Assembly (NCBI GenBank): GCA_024277955.1
Contig: JAJRUE010000227.1
Coordinates: 1-18,524 of the forward strand
Source of the DNA: Alphaproteobacteria bacterium
GTDB taxonomy: Bacteria > Pseudomonadota > Alphaproteobacteria > Rhodobacterales > Rhodobacteraceae
Length of the DNA: 18,524 nucleotides
Direction: 5' to 3'
Made by a program: the position numbers and the translations under genes. Below, one piece after another: positions 7,653 through 14,247 of this stretch; positions within the stretch are counted from its first letter, which is position 1, and the number at the start of each line of letters is the position of its first letter. Below the pieces are notes generated by a model. That model was given only the letters and a program-made list of their open reading frames with translations, was not told the DNA's origin and made no database searches.

Positions 7653-8938
7653 GGCTCTTGCCTTTCGAATACCGCCGTGCCGGCGACCCAGGTTGCCAGC
7701 ACCTTACCCTGCATCCTGGCCCCGTCAAACGGGGTGTTCTTGGACTTGGAACGCAGCTTGAAGCGGTCCAGCACCAGCGGCGCGTCGGCGTCGAACAGCA
7801 CCAGATCGGCCGGGGCGCCAACCGCCAGCCGGCCAGTGTCCAACCCCAGCCGGCGCGACGGGTTCAGCGACATCGCCCGGAACAGCCGCGGCAGGCTCAG
7901 CGCGCCTGCGTGATACAGCCGCAACGCCGCGGGCAGCAGGGTTTCAAGCGCCACCGCGCCGGATGCGGCCTCTTCGAAGGGCAGGCGCTTGCTTTCCTCG
8001 TCCTGCGGCGTGTGCATCGAGCTGATGATGTCGATCACCCCCGAGGCCACCGCCTGCACCATCGCCACCCGGTCGTCTTCGCTGCGCAGCGGCGGCTTGA
8101 TCTTGAAGAAGGTGCGATAGTCGCCCAGGTCGAATTCGTTGAGCGTCAGGTGGTGGATGCCGATGCCGGCGCTCACGTCCAGCCCGGCGGCCTTGGCGCG
8201 TTCCAGCCGGGGCAGGGCGCGCGCGGTGGTGATCTGGTCGGCGTGGTAGCGCACGCCGGTCATCTCTGCCAGCGCCAGGTCGCGGTCCAGCCCCATGCGT
8301 TCGGCCATCGGCGACACCGCCGGCAGGCCCAAAAGGGACGCGAACTTGCCGCTGGTCGCGCAGGCGCCCCTGGACAGGCCGGGATCTTGCGGATGACCGA
8401 TCACCAGCGCGCCCAGGCTGCGCGCATAGGTATAGCAGCGGCTGGCGACCTTGGTGTCGGCGATCACGTTGTCGCAATCGGTGAAGGCGGCGGCGCCGGC
8501 GTCCAGCATGAAGCCGATTTCCACCATTTCGCGCCCCGCCCGGCCGCGGGTCAGCGCCGACATCGGGCGCACCCGCACCGGCGCGGCTTCATTGGCGCGC
8601 CGGGTGACGAATTCCAGCGTTTCGGGGTTGTCGATGGCGGGCAGCGTGTCGGGGCGGGTGACCATGGTGGTCACCCCGCCCGCCGCCGCCGCCTGGCCGG
8701 CCGAGCGGAAGCTTTCCTTGTGACGCTCGCCCGGTTCGTTGACCTTTACGCCGATATCGACAATGCCGGGGGCCAGGAACTTGCCGCCGGCGTCGCGCCG
8801 GGTGTCGGCGGTGACGCCATCCGGGGCGGAGCCTTCGAAAACGCCTGCGATCGCGCCGTTTTCGATCAGCAGCGCGCCCTGGATCACCCGGTCGTTTTCC
8901 GGGTCGATCAGCCGGGCATTGATGATCAGCGTGTTCAT
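7649..8938 (-). CDS. pyrX: Dihydroorotase-family protein (PyrC-like), probably non-catalytic PyrX type
   Basis: A 429-residue protein of the class I dihydroorotase family; routine annotation would call it PyrC. Class I enzymes close carbamoyl-aspartate to dihydroorotate with two metal ions. Here the ligands are mostly gone. The DxHxH motif reads DIGVKVNEPG (61-70), with Gly63 and Lys65 instead of His. HxxHVS reads HADQIT (Gln235 instead of His). The TDHAPH motif reads SSMHTPQ (306-312; Met308 instead of the catalytic Asp). The fold signatures remain: FLAPGIVD, AFTDCDN, GHPQD, IHHLTLNE, KIKPPLRSEDDR. Known precedent is the inactive PyrC-prime/PyrX partner of PyrB in Pseudomonas and others, which is needed for PyrB assembly or activity. 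It lies two genes after pyrB with ATGA junctions on both sides. A working dihydroorotase should exist elsewhere in the genome. Confidence 0.88.
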   Translation of the reverse strand: MNTLIINARLIDPENDRVIQGALLIENGAIAGVFEGSAPDGVTADTRRDAGGKFLAPGIVDIGVKVNEPGERHKESFRSAGQAAAAGGVTTMVTRPDTLPAIDNPETLEFVTRRANEAAPVRVRPMSALTRGRAGREMVEIGFMLDAGAAAFTDCDNVIADTKVASRCYTYARSLGALVIGHPQDPGLSRGACATSGKFASLLGLPAVSPMAERMGLDRDLALAEMTGVRYHADQITTARALPRLERAKAAGLDVSAGIGIHHLTLNEFDLGDYRTFFKIKPPLRSEDDRVAMVQAVASGVIDIISSMHTPQDEESKRLPFEEAASGAVALETLLPAALRLYHAGALSLPRLFRAMSLNPSRRLGLDTGRLAVGAPADLVLFDADAPLVLDRFKLRSKSKNTPFDGARMQGKVLATWVAGTAVFERQEP

Positions 8939-9459
8939 GCTGCGCCTTTCTGGATCTTGCGCATCAGCTTGAGCACCTCGGGTGCGTCGGGGATCGCTTC
9001 AAAGCCGACGGCGATGCGGCGCGACCCGTTTTTCGTGCGCTTGAATTCTTCGGCAAAGAAGATGCTACCGGGGTCGTAGTCGCGCAGGTCCAGCAAGGTC
9101 GTGGCGGTGATCGGATAGGACAGCAGCCGCCGCCCGACAAAGGGCATGTCGCCGGCGATGAAGGCGCGCCGGTCGGTCAGCGTATACCAGGTGTTCTTGC
9201 GCCGGATGTTGTCGGTGACGATAGGCCCCACGCCGATACCGATGCCGACGGAAAAATGGATCAGGCCGAACATCCAGAAATACCCGCCGCCGCTGGCGGC
9301 CATGAGCATCCAGAACAACGCGAAACCGGAAAAGGCGCTGCCGAACAGGATCGCCGGGATCTGGCCGATCTTGATGCGAAAATGACTGTCGGGGCGGCTC
9401 TGCCACAGGATTTCTTCGCCCTCTTCCAGGATGCCGTCCCAGCCGTCGTAGCGCTTCAT
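8935..9459 (-). CDS. Two-helix membrane protein with bacterial-PH-like features, between pyrB and the pyrC-like gene
   Basis: A 174-residue protein of unknown function. Two hydrophobic helices lie at about 33-53 and 59-82. The stretch before them (ILEEGEEILWQSRPD, 10-24) and the one after (TWYTLTDRRAFIAG, 90-103) resemble the start and the Y-x-L-T-x-x-R motif of bacterial PH (bPH) membrane proteins; this resemblance is from memory of the family. The C-terminal half should be a cytoplasmic beta-rich domain. Its ATG overlaps the pyrB TGA and its own TGA overlaps the ATG of the pyrC-like gene, so it is made with both. Because of its place it could be wrongly labelled as an aspartate carbamoyltransferase subunit; nothing in the protein supports that. 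Confidence 0.85.
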   Translation of the reverse strand: MKRYDGWDGILEEGEEILWQSRPDSHFRIKIGQIPAILFGSAFSGFALFWMLMAASGGGYFWMFGLIHFSVGIGIGVGPIVTDNIRRKNTWYTLTDRRAFIAGDMPFVGRRLLSYPITATTLLDLRDYDPGSIFFAEEFKRTKNGSRRIAVGFEAIPDAPEVLKLMRKIQKGAA

Positions 9460-10406
9460 GCCCAGACCTCGCGCGGGCAGTCGGCGCGGTTGCGGGCCAG
9501 AAGCTCCATCGCGGCCATGCGCACGGCGACGCCCATTTCCACCTGTTCCTGGATCACCGACCGGTTGATGTCGTCGGCCAGCGTGCCGTCGATTTCGACG
9601 CCCCGGTTCATCGGCCCCGGGTGCATCACGATGGCGTCGGGCCTGGCGTGGGCCAGTTTTTCGGCGTCCAGCCCGAAGCGGTGGTAATATTCGCGCGTCG
9701 AGGGGATGAAGGCCCCGTCCATCCGTTCCTTTTGCAGGCGCAGCATCATCACCACGTCCACGTCGCGCAGCCCTTCGGCCATGTCGTCAAACACCTCGAC
9801 CCCCCAGTCGGCGGCGCCGGCGGGGATCAGGGTGGGCGGGCCGATCAGGCGCACGCGGTTTTCCATCTTGCCCAGCAGGAAGATGTTTGAACGCGCCACC
9901 CGGCTGTGGGCGATATCGCCGCAGATCGCCACCGACAGCCGGTGCAGCCGGCCCTTTTCGCGCCGGATGGTCAACGCGTCCAACAGCGCCTGTGTCGGGT
10001 GTTCGTGGCGCCCGTCGCCAGCGTTGAGAACCGCGCAATTCACCTTTTCCGCCAACAGGTTGACCGCGCCCGAATGGGGGTGGCGCACCACCAGCAGGTC
10101 CGGGTGCATGGCGTTCAGCGTCAGCGCGGTGTCGATCAGGGTTTCGCCCTTTTTGATCGAGCTGGCCTGCATCGCCATATTCATCACGTTGGCGCCCAGC
10201 CGCTTGCCGGCCAGTTCGAAACTGGCCTGGGTGCGGGTGGAGTTTTCGAAGAACATGTTGACCTGGGTCAGCCCGGCCAGCACCTTTTCGCGCGGCCCGC
10301 CGGCGCGGTTCTGGTCGGCGTAGCTGTCGGCCAGGTCGAGGATAGCGCGGATTTCTTCCGGATGAAGGGTGCTGATGCCAAGAAGATGCTGGTGTCGGAA
10401 GGCCAT
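9456..10406 (-). CDS. pyrB: Aspartate carbamoyltransferase catalytic subunit PyrB
   Basis: A 316-residue cytoplasmic enzyme that makes N-carbamoyl-aspartate from carbamoyl phosphate and aspartate, the committed step of pyrimidine synthesis. Signatures: FFENSTRTQASFE (carbamoyl phosphate site, near residues 53-65), SIKKGETL, HEHPTQALLD, and MHPGPMNRGVEI near the C-terminus. The frame stays open far upstream to 11552, but the homology and the hallmark start MAFRHQHLLGI begin at the ATG at 10406, so the longer reading is rejected. GGGAA lies just before this ATG. It is the first gene of the operon, driven by the promoter at 10434-10462. No regulatory subunit gene pyrI is seen, as expected where PyrB pairs with a PyrC-like protein. 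Confidence 0.96.
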   Translation of the reverse strand: MAFRHQHLLGISTLHPEEIRAILDLADSYADQNRAGGPREKVLAGLTQVNMFFENSTRTQASFELAGKRLGANVMNMAMQASSIKKGETLIDTALTLNAMHPDLLVVRHPHSGAVNLLAEKVNCAVLNAGDGRHEHPTQALLDALTIRREKGRLHRLSVAICGDIAHSRVARSNIFLLGKMENRVRLIGPPTLIPAGAADWGVEVFDDMAEGLRDVDVVMMLRLQKERMDGAFIPSTREYYHRFGLDAEKLAHARPDAIVMHPGPMNRGVEIDGTLADDINRSVIQEQVEMGVAVRMAAMELLARNRADCPREVWA

Positions 10407-10433
10407 CGTGTTCCCGCTGTTCCGGTTTTTCGG

Positions 10434-10462
10434 GTTATAGGCGGCGGTGGTTTGCCAGACAA
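10434..10462 (-). promoter_or_regulatory. Sigma-70-type promoter of the pyrB operon
   Basis: Reading the minus strand, TTGTCT (10457-10462) is followed after exactly 17 bases by TATAAC (10434-10439). The -10 box matches consensus at five of six positions and the -35 at four of six. Transcription would begin near 10427, leaving a leader of about 20 bases before the pyrB ATG, too short for a classical attenuator. The -35 box lies within the first of four phased repeats. Confidence 0.65.
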
Positions 10463-10494
10463 GGCCAGACAGGGCCAGACAAGCCCAGACAGGG
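10455..10494 (-). repeat. Four 10-bp direct repeats over the pyrB -35 box and upstream
   Basis: On the plus strand the units are CCAGACAAGG, CCAGACAGGG, CCAGACAAGC and CCAGACAGGG with no gaps; on the coding strand of pyrB each reads as TGTCTGG. The array can also be seen as two 20-bp units with one difference. The unit nearest pyrB supplies the -35 box. One helical turn between units would place them on one face of the DNA, as for a co-operative binding site, though simple slippage duplication is also possible. Confidence 0.7.
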
Positions 10495-10521
10495 GCCGTG
10501 GCGCTTGTGGCGGGGTGGGGA

Positions 10522-10575
10522 TGCCTCCGGCGGGGATATTTTTCAAAAGAAGAAGAGGAATACGGTTTCTTGCCG
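10522..10575 (+). repeat. Dispersed intergenic repeat, copy 1
   Basis: The core GCCTCCGGCGGGGATATTTT (from 10523) occurs again at 14249. Similarity continues past it: a few bases, then GAAGAAG, a short G/A stretch, TACGGT and a CTTG-like end. The pattern resembles a short element (GCCTCCGGCGGGAGTATTT type) I remember as common between genes in Rhodobacteraceae. This copy lies in the gap between the divergent pyrB and uracil-DNA glycosylase genes. Confidence 0.65.
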
Positions 10576-10601
10576 CCCTGAGGGAGATTAGCCTGCGGGT
10601 C

Positions 10602-11426
10602 ATGGAATCGCCATTGGATCATGAAACCGCCCGGGCGCTTTTGGCGTGGCAGGTGGAACTGGGCGCTGACGAAGCGATCGGGGATGCGCCGGTGAACCGG
10701 TTCGAACTGCCGCAAGAGGCGCCGCGCAGGCTGACTGTGGCGGTGGCGCCGGCCCCCGTGCAGGCGGCGCCACGCCCGGGCGCGGCTGTCAAAGCTGCGG
10801 CTGTCGAAGCTGTGGCGGTCGATGCGGTGGCGGTTGCGCGCCAGGCGGCGGCGCAGGCGCAGGATTTGCAGCAGTTGCGTTCGGCGCTGGAGGCGTTCGA
10901 GCATTGCGAACTGAAGCGGGGCGCGCGCAACACGGTTTTCGCTGACGGCAACCCGGCGGCGCGGGTGATGGTGATCGGCGAAGCGCCGGGGCGCGACGAG
11001 GATATTCAGGGCAAGCCCTTTGTCGGCCGGGCCGGGCAGTTGCTGGACCGGATGTTCGCCGCCATCGGCATGGCGCGCGATCAGGCCGACAGCCGGGCTT
11101 CGGTCTATATCACCAACATCCTGCCCTGGCGGCCACCGCAAAACCGCGACCCCCTGCCCGAGGAAATCGCCGTGATGCTGCCGTTCGTGAAACGGCATGT
11201 GGACCTGGTCGGCCCCGAGGTTCTGGTTCTGATGGGCAATATTTCCTGCCAGGCGCTGCTGGGGCGCAAGGGGATCACCCGGCTGCGCGGCAACTGGACC
11301 AGCGCGCTGGGGCGTCCGGTGCTGCCGATGTTTCATCCGGCCTATCTGCTGCGCAACCCGGCGGCCAAGCGCGAGGCATGGGCCGATCTGCTGATGCTGC
11401 AGGCGCGGCTGCGCGAGGGGGCGTGA
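10602..11426 (+). CDS. Uracil-DNA glycosylase superfamily protein (family 4-like, lacking Fe-S cysteines)
   Basis: A 274-residue DNA-repair glycosylase that should remove uracil from DNA. Signatures: GEAPGRDED (126-134) for the catalytic water site, GKPFVGRAGQLLD (137-149), TNILPWRPPQNRDP (171-184), and HPAYLLRNP (245-253) for the minor-groove loop. Family 4 enzymes hold a 4Fe-4S cluster with four cysteines. Here only Cys102 and Cys216 exist: the usual KCRPP reads PWRPP and the next Cys position is Met192, so a cluster is unlikely. Alphaproteobacterial enzymes of this type, such as the one reported from Bradyrhizobium, form a separate class as I recall. An Ala/Val/Pro-rich linker (about 45-90) precedes the domain. 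The frame is open from 9906, but that part is antisense to pyrB; ATG 10602 gives a sensible start. The metallophosphoesterase gene follows after seven bases. Confidence 0.88.
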   Translation: MESPLDHETARALLAWQVELGADEAIGDAPVNRFELPQEAPRRLTVAVAPAPVQAAPRPGAAVKAAAVEAVAVDAVAVARQAAAQAQDLQQLRSALEAFEHCELKRGARNTVFADGNPAARVMVIGEAPGRDEDIQGKPFVGRAGQLLDRMFAAIGMARDQADSRASVYITNILPWRPPQNRDPLPEEIAVMLPFVKRHVDLVGPEVLVLMGNISCQALLGRKGITRLRGNWTSALGRPVLPMFHPAYLLRNPAAKREAWADLLMLQARLREGA

Positions 11427-11433
11427 TGCGGGC

Positions 11434-12063
11434 ATGAAGATACTGGCCTTTTCCGACGTGCATTGCGATCTGACGGTCTGCGCGGCGCTGGTGCAGGCCG
11501 GCGCGCAGGCGGATCTGGTGATCGGCGCCGGGGATTTCGCCCAGCGCCACATGGGGCTGGAAGAAACGCTGGAGGCGCTCGAACCCCTGGCCGCAAAGGC
11601 GATCTATGTGCCGGGCAACAACGAGACCGCCGATGCCTTGCGGGCCTGCACCGGGGCGGTGGTTCTGCATGGCGAACGGGCAAGCGTTTCGGGGCTGGAA
11701 ATCGTCGGGATCGGCGGCGCGGTGCCGCCGCTTCCGCCGCTGCCCTGGGGGTCGTTCGATCTTGAGGAAGACGGTGCGGCGGCGATGCTTGCGCCGTTTT
11801 CGCGCGCCGATATCCTGATCAGCCATTCGCCGCCATGGGGCACAGTGGACATGCTCGCCCCGGAAGGGTTGCTGGGGATGCACGGCGCCATCGGGTCGCG
11901 CGCGGTGCGGGCGGCGGCGCTGCGGATGCGCCCGGGGCTGGTGCTTTGCGGCCATGTGCACGACAGCTGGGGCAAGCGGGCGCGGCTGGGCGACTGCCAG
12001 GTGGCCAATCTGGGGCCGCGGGTGAACTGGTTCGAACTGGGAGACGAGGATGGCGGGAATTGA
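11434..12063 (+). CDS. Metallophosphoesterase family protein
   Basis: A 209-residue calcineurin-like phosphoesterase, cytoplasmic (no signal peptide). The metal-binding blocks are in order: FSDVH (Asp8, His10), GAGD (31-34), PGNNE (60-64), SHSP (His131) and GHVH (173-176). In the third block the usual GNH(D/E) is GNNE; the Asn ligand is kept but the His is replaced, which occurs in some small members of the family. The substrate cannot be told from sequence. It starts seven bases after the glycosylase stop and its last 14 bases overlap the moaB start, so the three genes form one operon. A link to molybdenum cofactor synthesis is not implied by the sequence itself. Confidence 0.9.
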   Translation: MKILAFSDVHCDLTVCAALVQAGAQADLVIGAGDFAQRHMGLEETLEALEPLAAKAIYVPGNNETADALRACTGAVVLHGERASVSGLEIVGIGGAVPPLPPLPWGSFDLEEDGAAAMLAPFSRADILISHSPPWGTVDMLAPEGLLGMHGAIGSRAVRAAALRMRPGLVLCGHVHDSWGKRARLGDCQVANLGPRVNWFELGDEDGGN

Positions 12064-12595
12064 CAACAGCCGGGAATTCATCCCGGTGCGCATTGCGGTG
12101 CTGACGGTATCGGATACCCGCAAGCTGGAAGAGGACCGGTCGGGCCAGGTGCTGGTGGATCGGATCGCGGCGGCGGGGCATCTGCTGGCCGATCGCAAGA
12201 TCATCCGCGATGAGCGCGCGCAGATCGCCGAGCAACTGCGCGCCTGGTGCGCCGATCCGGCGGTGGACGTGGTGATTTCCACCGGCGGCACCGGGCTGAC
12301 CGGGCGCGATGTCAGCGTTGAAGCGCACCGCGATGTCTACGAAAAGGAAATCGAGGCCTTTGCCACCGTGTTCACCATGGTGTCGCTGAACAAGATCGGC
12401 ACGTCGGCGGTGCAAAGCCGGGCCACCGGCGGTGTGGCGCAGGGCACCTATCTGTTCGCGCTGCCCGGCAGTCCCGGGGCCTGCAAGGACGCCTGGGATG
12501 AAATTCTGTCCGCGCAGCTGGATTACCGGCACATGCCCTGCAATTTCGTGGAAATCATGCCGCGCCTGGAAGAACACAAGCAGCGCCGGAAGTAG
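12050..12595 (+). CDS. moaB: Molybdenum cofactor biosynthesis protein B (MoaB)
   Basis: A 181-residue member of the MoaB/MogA family, which binds molybdopterin; it is the adenylation-type partner in cofactor assembly, although MoaB of E. coli has no proven essential role. Signatures: IAVLTVSDTR (15-24), TGGTGLTGRDV (78-88), SRATGGVAQGT (123-133) and LPGSPGACKDAWDEIL (138-153). Length fits MoaB. The start ATG lies inside the end of the metallophosphoesterase gene in another frame, preceded by GGGAG and GAGG. It ends at TAG, directly at the left arm of a long inverted repeat. moaE at the other end of the window is a separate locus over 11 kb away. Confidence 0.94.
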   Translation: MAGIDNSREFIPVRIAVLTVSDTRKLEEDRSGQVLVDRIAAAGHLLADRKIIRDERAQIAEQLRAWCADPAVDVVISTGGTGLTGRDVSVEAHRDVYEKEIEAFATVFTMVSLNKIGTSAVQSRATGGVAQGTYLFALPGSPGACKDAWDEILSAQLDYRHMPCNFVEIMPRLEEHKQRRK

Positions 12596-12668
12596 CCGGG
12601 GCCGGCCCGGGCGAAGCGGTTTGGCCGGGGTTGGTCGGGGCGGCGCGGGCGGTTTTGCGGCCCCGGCT
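12594..12668. terminator. Long inverted repeat joining two convergent stop codons
   Basis: The 11-base arms AGCCGGGGCCG (12594-12604) and CGGCCCCGGCT (12658-12668) are perfect complements 53 bases apart. The left arm overlaps the moaB TAG and the right arm overlaps the TGA of the minus-strand gene, so each transcript reads the same sequence immediately after its stop. The spacer is very G-rich on the plus strand. A two-way terminator or mRNA 3' end structure is likely, but there is no long T-run. Confidence 0.5.
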
Positions 12669-13513
12669 CAGCCGGCGGTGCAGCCGTTGATCTCGACCGC
12701 CTTGCCGCCGGCCAGCACGGTGATGCGCACGTCCGAACGGGTCAGCAGGAACGGTTTGCCCGAAGCGGGAACCATGTCGGTGACCGCCGTCAGCACCCGC
12801 CCCTTTCGGGTGGTTTTCGGTTCGGCGATCCAGATCGTCGGGTCGGGCAGTTCGAGCACGGCGACTTCGTCCTTGCCTTGTTTTGGCAGGGTGACGCGGG
12901 CGGTGATGCGCAGCCCGTCGGCGATCGGTTCGACCGAACAGGTGGCCGAACGCACCCCGGCCTGGGCGGCGGTTTTGGGCCGCCTGGCCAGGCTTGCCCG
13001 AATCGCCGCGTCGCTGCGCCCCGGTGGCGTCAGGTTGCTGTCGAGCGATGTGGTCATCGGGATGCAGATGTCTTCGCAGACGCCGATCTGCAACTTGCCG
13101 CGCAGCCGGATCGGGCCGCCGGCGGGCGACGCGGGGGTCAGTTCGATCGGGATCACGGTGACGCCCTTGTAGCCGATCGAGCGTAGCCCGTTGGTGTAGA
13201 ACACCTTGGGCACCGGCCAGTGCAGCCGCACGTTCGCCAGGTTTTTCGACCCGGTCCAGTCGAAGCTGGGGGGGATGCCGGCTTCGCCGGGGAACCGCCA
13301 GTAGGTCTTCCAGCCTTCGGCCAGCTCGATGCGGATCGCGGCCATGTGGGTGCCCCGGGCGGTGCGCCAGCCGGGCAGCACCGTTACCTTGGCGATATCG
13401 TCCAGCGACACCAGCGTCTGGGCGCGCAACGGGGCGGCAAGGGCCAGGCTGGCGGCGATGAGGGCGGTGGCCGCAACGGCCCGCAGGAGTTTGGTCAACA
13501 TGGGCGGCAACAT
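12668..13513 (-). CDS. Exported DsbD N-terminal-domain-like protein
   Basis: A 281-residue protein with a signal peptide (hydrophobic residues about 10-28, AAPLRAQT cleavage region near 32) followed by a DsbD alpha-like domain, as in periplasmic thiol-disulfide exchange proteins. What is seen: GWKTYWRFPGEAGIPPSFDW (68-87), WPVPKVFYTNGLRSIGYKG (99-117) and GVCEDICIPM (144-153). The two cysteines, 146 and 150, take the place of the redox pair of DsbD alpha; two more lie at about 192 and 278. There are no transmembrane DsbD segments, so the electron source would be another protein. Start is ATG 13513; an ATG at 13501, four codons in, is equally good, and neither has a clear ribosome site. It is divergent from yqgE and faces moaB. 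Confidence 0.82.
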   Translation of the reverse strand: MLPPMLTKLLRAVAATALIAASLALAAPLRAQTLVSLDDIAKVTVLPGWRTARGTHMAAIRIELAEGWKTYWRFPGEAGIPPSFDWTGSKNLANVRLHWPVPKVFYTNGLRSIGYKGVTVIPIELTPASPAGGPIRLRGKLQIGVCEDICIPMTTSLDSNLTPPGRSDAAIRASLARRPKTAAQAGVRSATCSVEPIADGLRITARVTLPKQGKDEVAVLELPDPTIWIAEPKTTRKGRVLTAVTDMVPASGKPFLLTRSDVRITVLAGGKAVEINGCTAG

Positions 13514-13612
13514 AGGCGCGCACGGCGCAATGGGAAATCACATTTCAGAGACGTTGCCGCCGGGCCCGCGCATGATCTTGCACAGCGCGTCCGGCGGGCC
13601 CATGTTGAGGCC

Positions 13613-14188
13613 ATGATGAACGACTCAGAATCCATGGATCTGACCGGCAAGCTGCTGATCGCCATGCCGAGGATGGGCGATCCGCGTTTTGCGCATAGCG
13701 TGGTTTTCGTATGCGCCCATACCGCCGATGGCACGCTGGGGCTGATCGTCAACAAACCGGCGCCCGATCTCAGGCTGGACGACCTGCTTGAGCAGCTGAA
13801 CATCTCGAAGGGGCCGGCGGGGCGCGACATTCGCGTGCATTTCGGCGGGCCTGTGGAACACGGGCGCGGCTTTGTTCTGCACTCGGCGGATTATTCGGTC
13901 AGCGAAGCGACCTTGGACATCGACGACCGTTTCGGCATGACCGCGACCCAGGACATCCTGGTGGCGCTGGCCGAAGGGCAAGGGCCAAGTTCGGCGTTGT
14001 TGATGCTGGGCTATGCCGGGTGGGCCGCCGGCCAGCTTGAGGCCGAGATTCTGGAAAACGGCTGGTTGGTGGCGGATGCGACCCCGGAACTGGTTTTCGC
14101 GGCCGACAGCGCGGCGAAATGGGCCGGGGCGCTGAAAACGCTGGGGGTCGACCCGATGTCCCTGTCGGCATCCGCCGGGCGGGCCTGA
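13613..14188 (+). CDS. yqgE: YqgE/AlgH family protein
   Basis: A 191-residue cytoplasmic protein of the YqgE/AlgH family (DUF179), widespread and of unclear function. Signatures: LTGKLLIAMPRMGDPRFAHS, TLGLIVNKPAPD, VHFGGPVEHGRGFVLHS, and ALLMLGYAGWAAGQLEAEI. The reading frame continues upstream to 13220 but that part is antisense to the DsbD-like gene. Two ATGs lie side by side at 13613 and 13616, with TTGAGG (13604-13609) in front; the second has better spacing, and a third at 13634 also matches the usual family start. It is divergent from the DsbD-like gene, with 99 bases between starts. No convincing promoter boxes were found there. Confidence 0.93.
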   Translation: MMNDSESMDLTGKLLIAMPRMGDPRFAHSVVFVCAHTADGTLGLIVNKPAPDLRLDDLLEQLNISKGPAGRDIRVHFGGPVEHGRGFVLHSADYSVSEATLDIDDRFGMTATQDILVALAEGQGPSSALLMLGYAGWAAGQLEAEILENGWLVADATPELVFAADSAAKWAGALKTLGVDPMSLSASAGRA

Positions 14189-14204
14189 GGCGTTTCCAGG
14201 CAGA

Positions 14205-14246
14205 GCGCCCTTGCGGGCGCCGGTTTGTTTCCCCGCTGGCGCGGGG
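14205..14246 (+). terminator. Two stem-loops after yqgE
   Basis: GCGCCC (14205-14210) pairs with GGGCGC (14215-14220) around TTGC, and CCCCGC (14231-14236) pairs with GCGGGG (14241-14246) around TGGC. Both lie in the gap between the convergent yqgE and tsaC genes. The second runs straight into the dispersed repeat, which ends its core in ATATTTT and may serve as the U-tract of a terminator. Confidence 0.5.
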
Positions 14247-14247
14247 G

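Noticed and set aside
10407..10433. Attenuator in the pyrB leader
   Set aside because: The leader from the proposed start is only about 20 bases and has neither a stem-loop with a T-run nor a leader peptide.
9906..10601. N-terminal extension of the glycosylase frame
   Set aside because: It runs antisense through pyrB and has no domain; the ATG at 10602 gives a protein of suitable size.
9456..11552. A 698-codon minus-strand reading that extends pyrB upstream
   Set aside because: The added N-terminal part is Arg/Pro-rich shadow sequence antisense to the glycosylase gene, and it crosses the pyrB promoter. PyrB homology starts at 10406.
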